Assembly: GCA_022707725.1 (NCBI GenBank) | Contig: JAKJAB010000219.1 | Coordinates: 303-6,237, forward strand | DNA length: 5,935 bases | Reading direction: 5' to 3' | Source of the DNA: Chloroflexota bacterium | GTDB lineage: Bacteria; Chloroflexota; Anaerolineae; B4-G1; SLSP01 | In this document: positions 5,917 to 5,935 of the stretch, in pieces | How positions within the stretch are numbered: the first letter of the stretch is position 1 | How the letters are laid out: each line of letters begins with the position of its first letter | The notes under the pieces: model-generated | Database searches by the model: none | What the model saw: the letters and a program-made list of their open reading frames with translations, nothing else | What the model was told of the DNA's origin: nothing | Translations under genes and position numbers: made by a program

Positions 5917-5935
5917 CTACACCTCGGCGGCGTAG
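5917..5935 (-). CDS. Possible last codons of a minus-strand gene entering from the right edge
   Basis: The minus strand at the right edge reads Tyr-Ala-Ala-Glu-Val followed by a TAG stop (5919-5917). The GC-rich codons fit a chromosomal gene ending here, with the 9-bp repeats just downstream of its stop. Five codons cannot identify a product and could occur by chance. Confidence 0.3.

Larger units (their letters stand above)
5725..5934. other. Intergenic region of mixed origin after the lipoprotein gene
   Basis: This stretch contains the gene remnant, the palindrome and the 9-bp repeats listed separately. A short inverted repeat, CTCAG (5734-5738) and CTGAG (5745-5749), lies just after the lipoprotein stop but is not followed by a T-run, so no terminator is called. 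No intact gene was seen on either strand. Confidence 0.5.

Overview
The window looks like chromosomal DNA from a GC-rich bacterium of the Chloroflexota type (Anaerolineae or Caldilineae-like). This is an inference from style: a very large receptor Ser/Thr kinase with a Pro-rich juxtamembrane linker and propeller ectodomain, a Thr/Pro-linker propeller lipoprotein, a long-form PurC, and intergenic 9-bp-period repeats. No rRNA or other taxonomic marker is present, so this placement is tentative.

Layout from left to right. Positions 1-3216 (minus strand) are one open reading frame that runs off the left edge. It encodes a transmembrane Ser/Thr protein kinase: an N-terminal cytoplasmic kinase domain, a Pro-rich linker carrying a 78-bp tandem repeat, one transmembrane helix, a golvesin-like beta-sandwich with six cysteines, and at least twelve two-component-regulator-type propeller repeats. 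Positions 3217-3302 form a short AT-rich spacer with three 9-bp repeats. Positions 3303-4259 (minus) are purC (SAICAR synthase), upstream of the kinase in the same direction. Positions 4260-4479 are a divergent promoter region with an extended -10 promoter on each strand and an inverted repeat between them. Positions 4480-5724 (plus) encode a secreted lipoprotein with a TolB/WD40-like propeller, noticeably more AT-rich than its neighbours. Positions 5725-5935 are a patchwork: a broken minus-strand gene tail, a small palindrome, a second set of 9-bp repeats, and what may be the last codons of another minus-strand gene.

How the genes work together: purC is a housekeeping purine gene. The kinase probably senses something outside the membrane through its golvesin/propeller ectodomain and signals by phosphorylation inside. 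The lipoprotein is a separate surface propeller protein of unknown ligand. A functional link between the three is not shown by the sequence beyond adjacency. There is no CRISPR array, tRNA, rRNA, transposase or recognisable defence system. The most notable item is the kinase's domain architecture.
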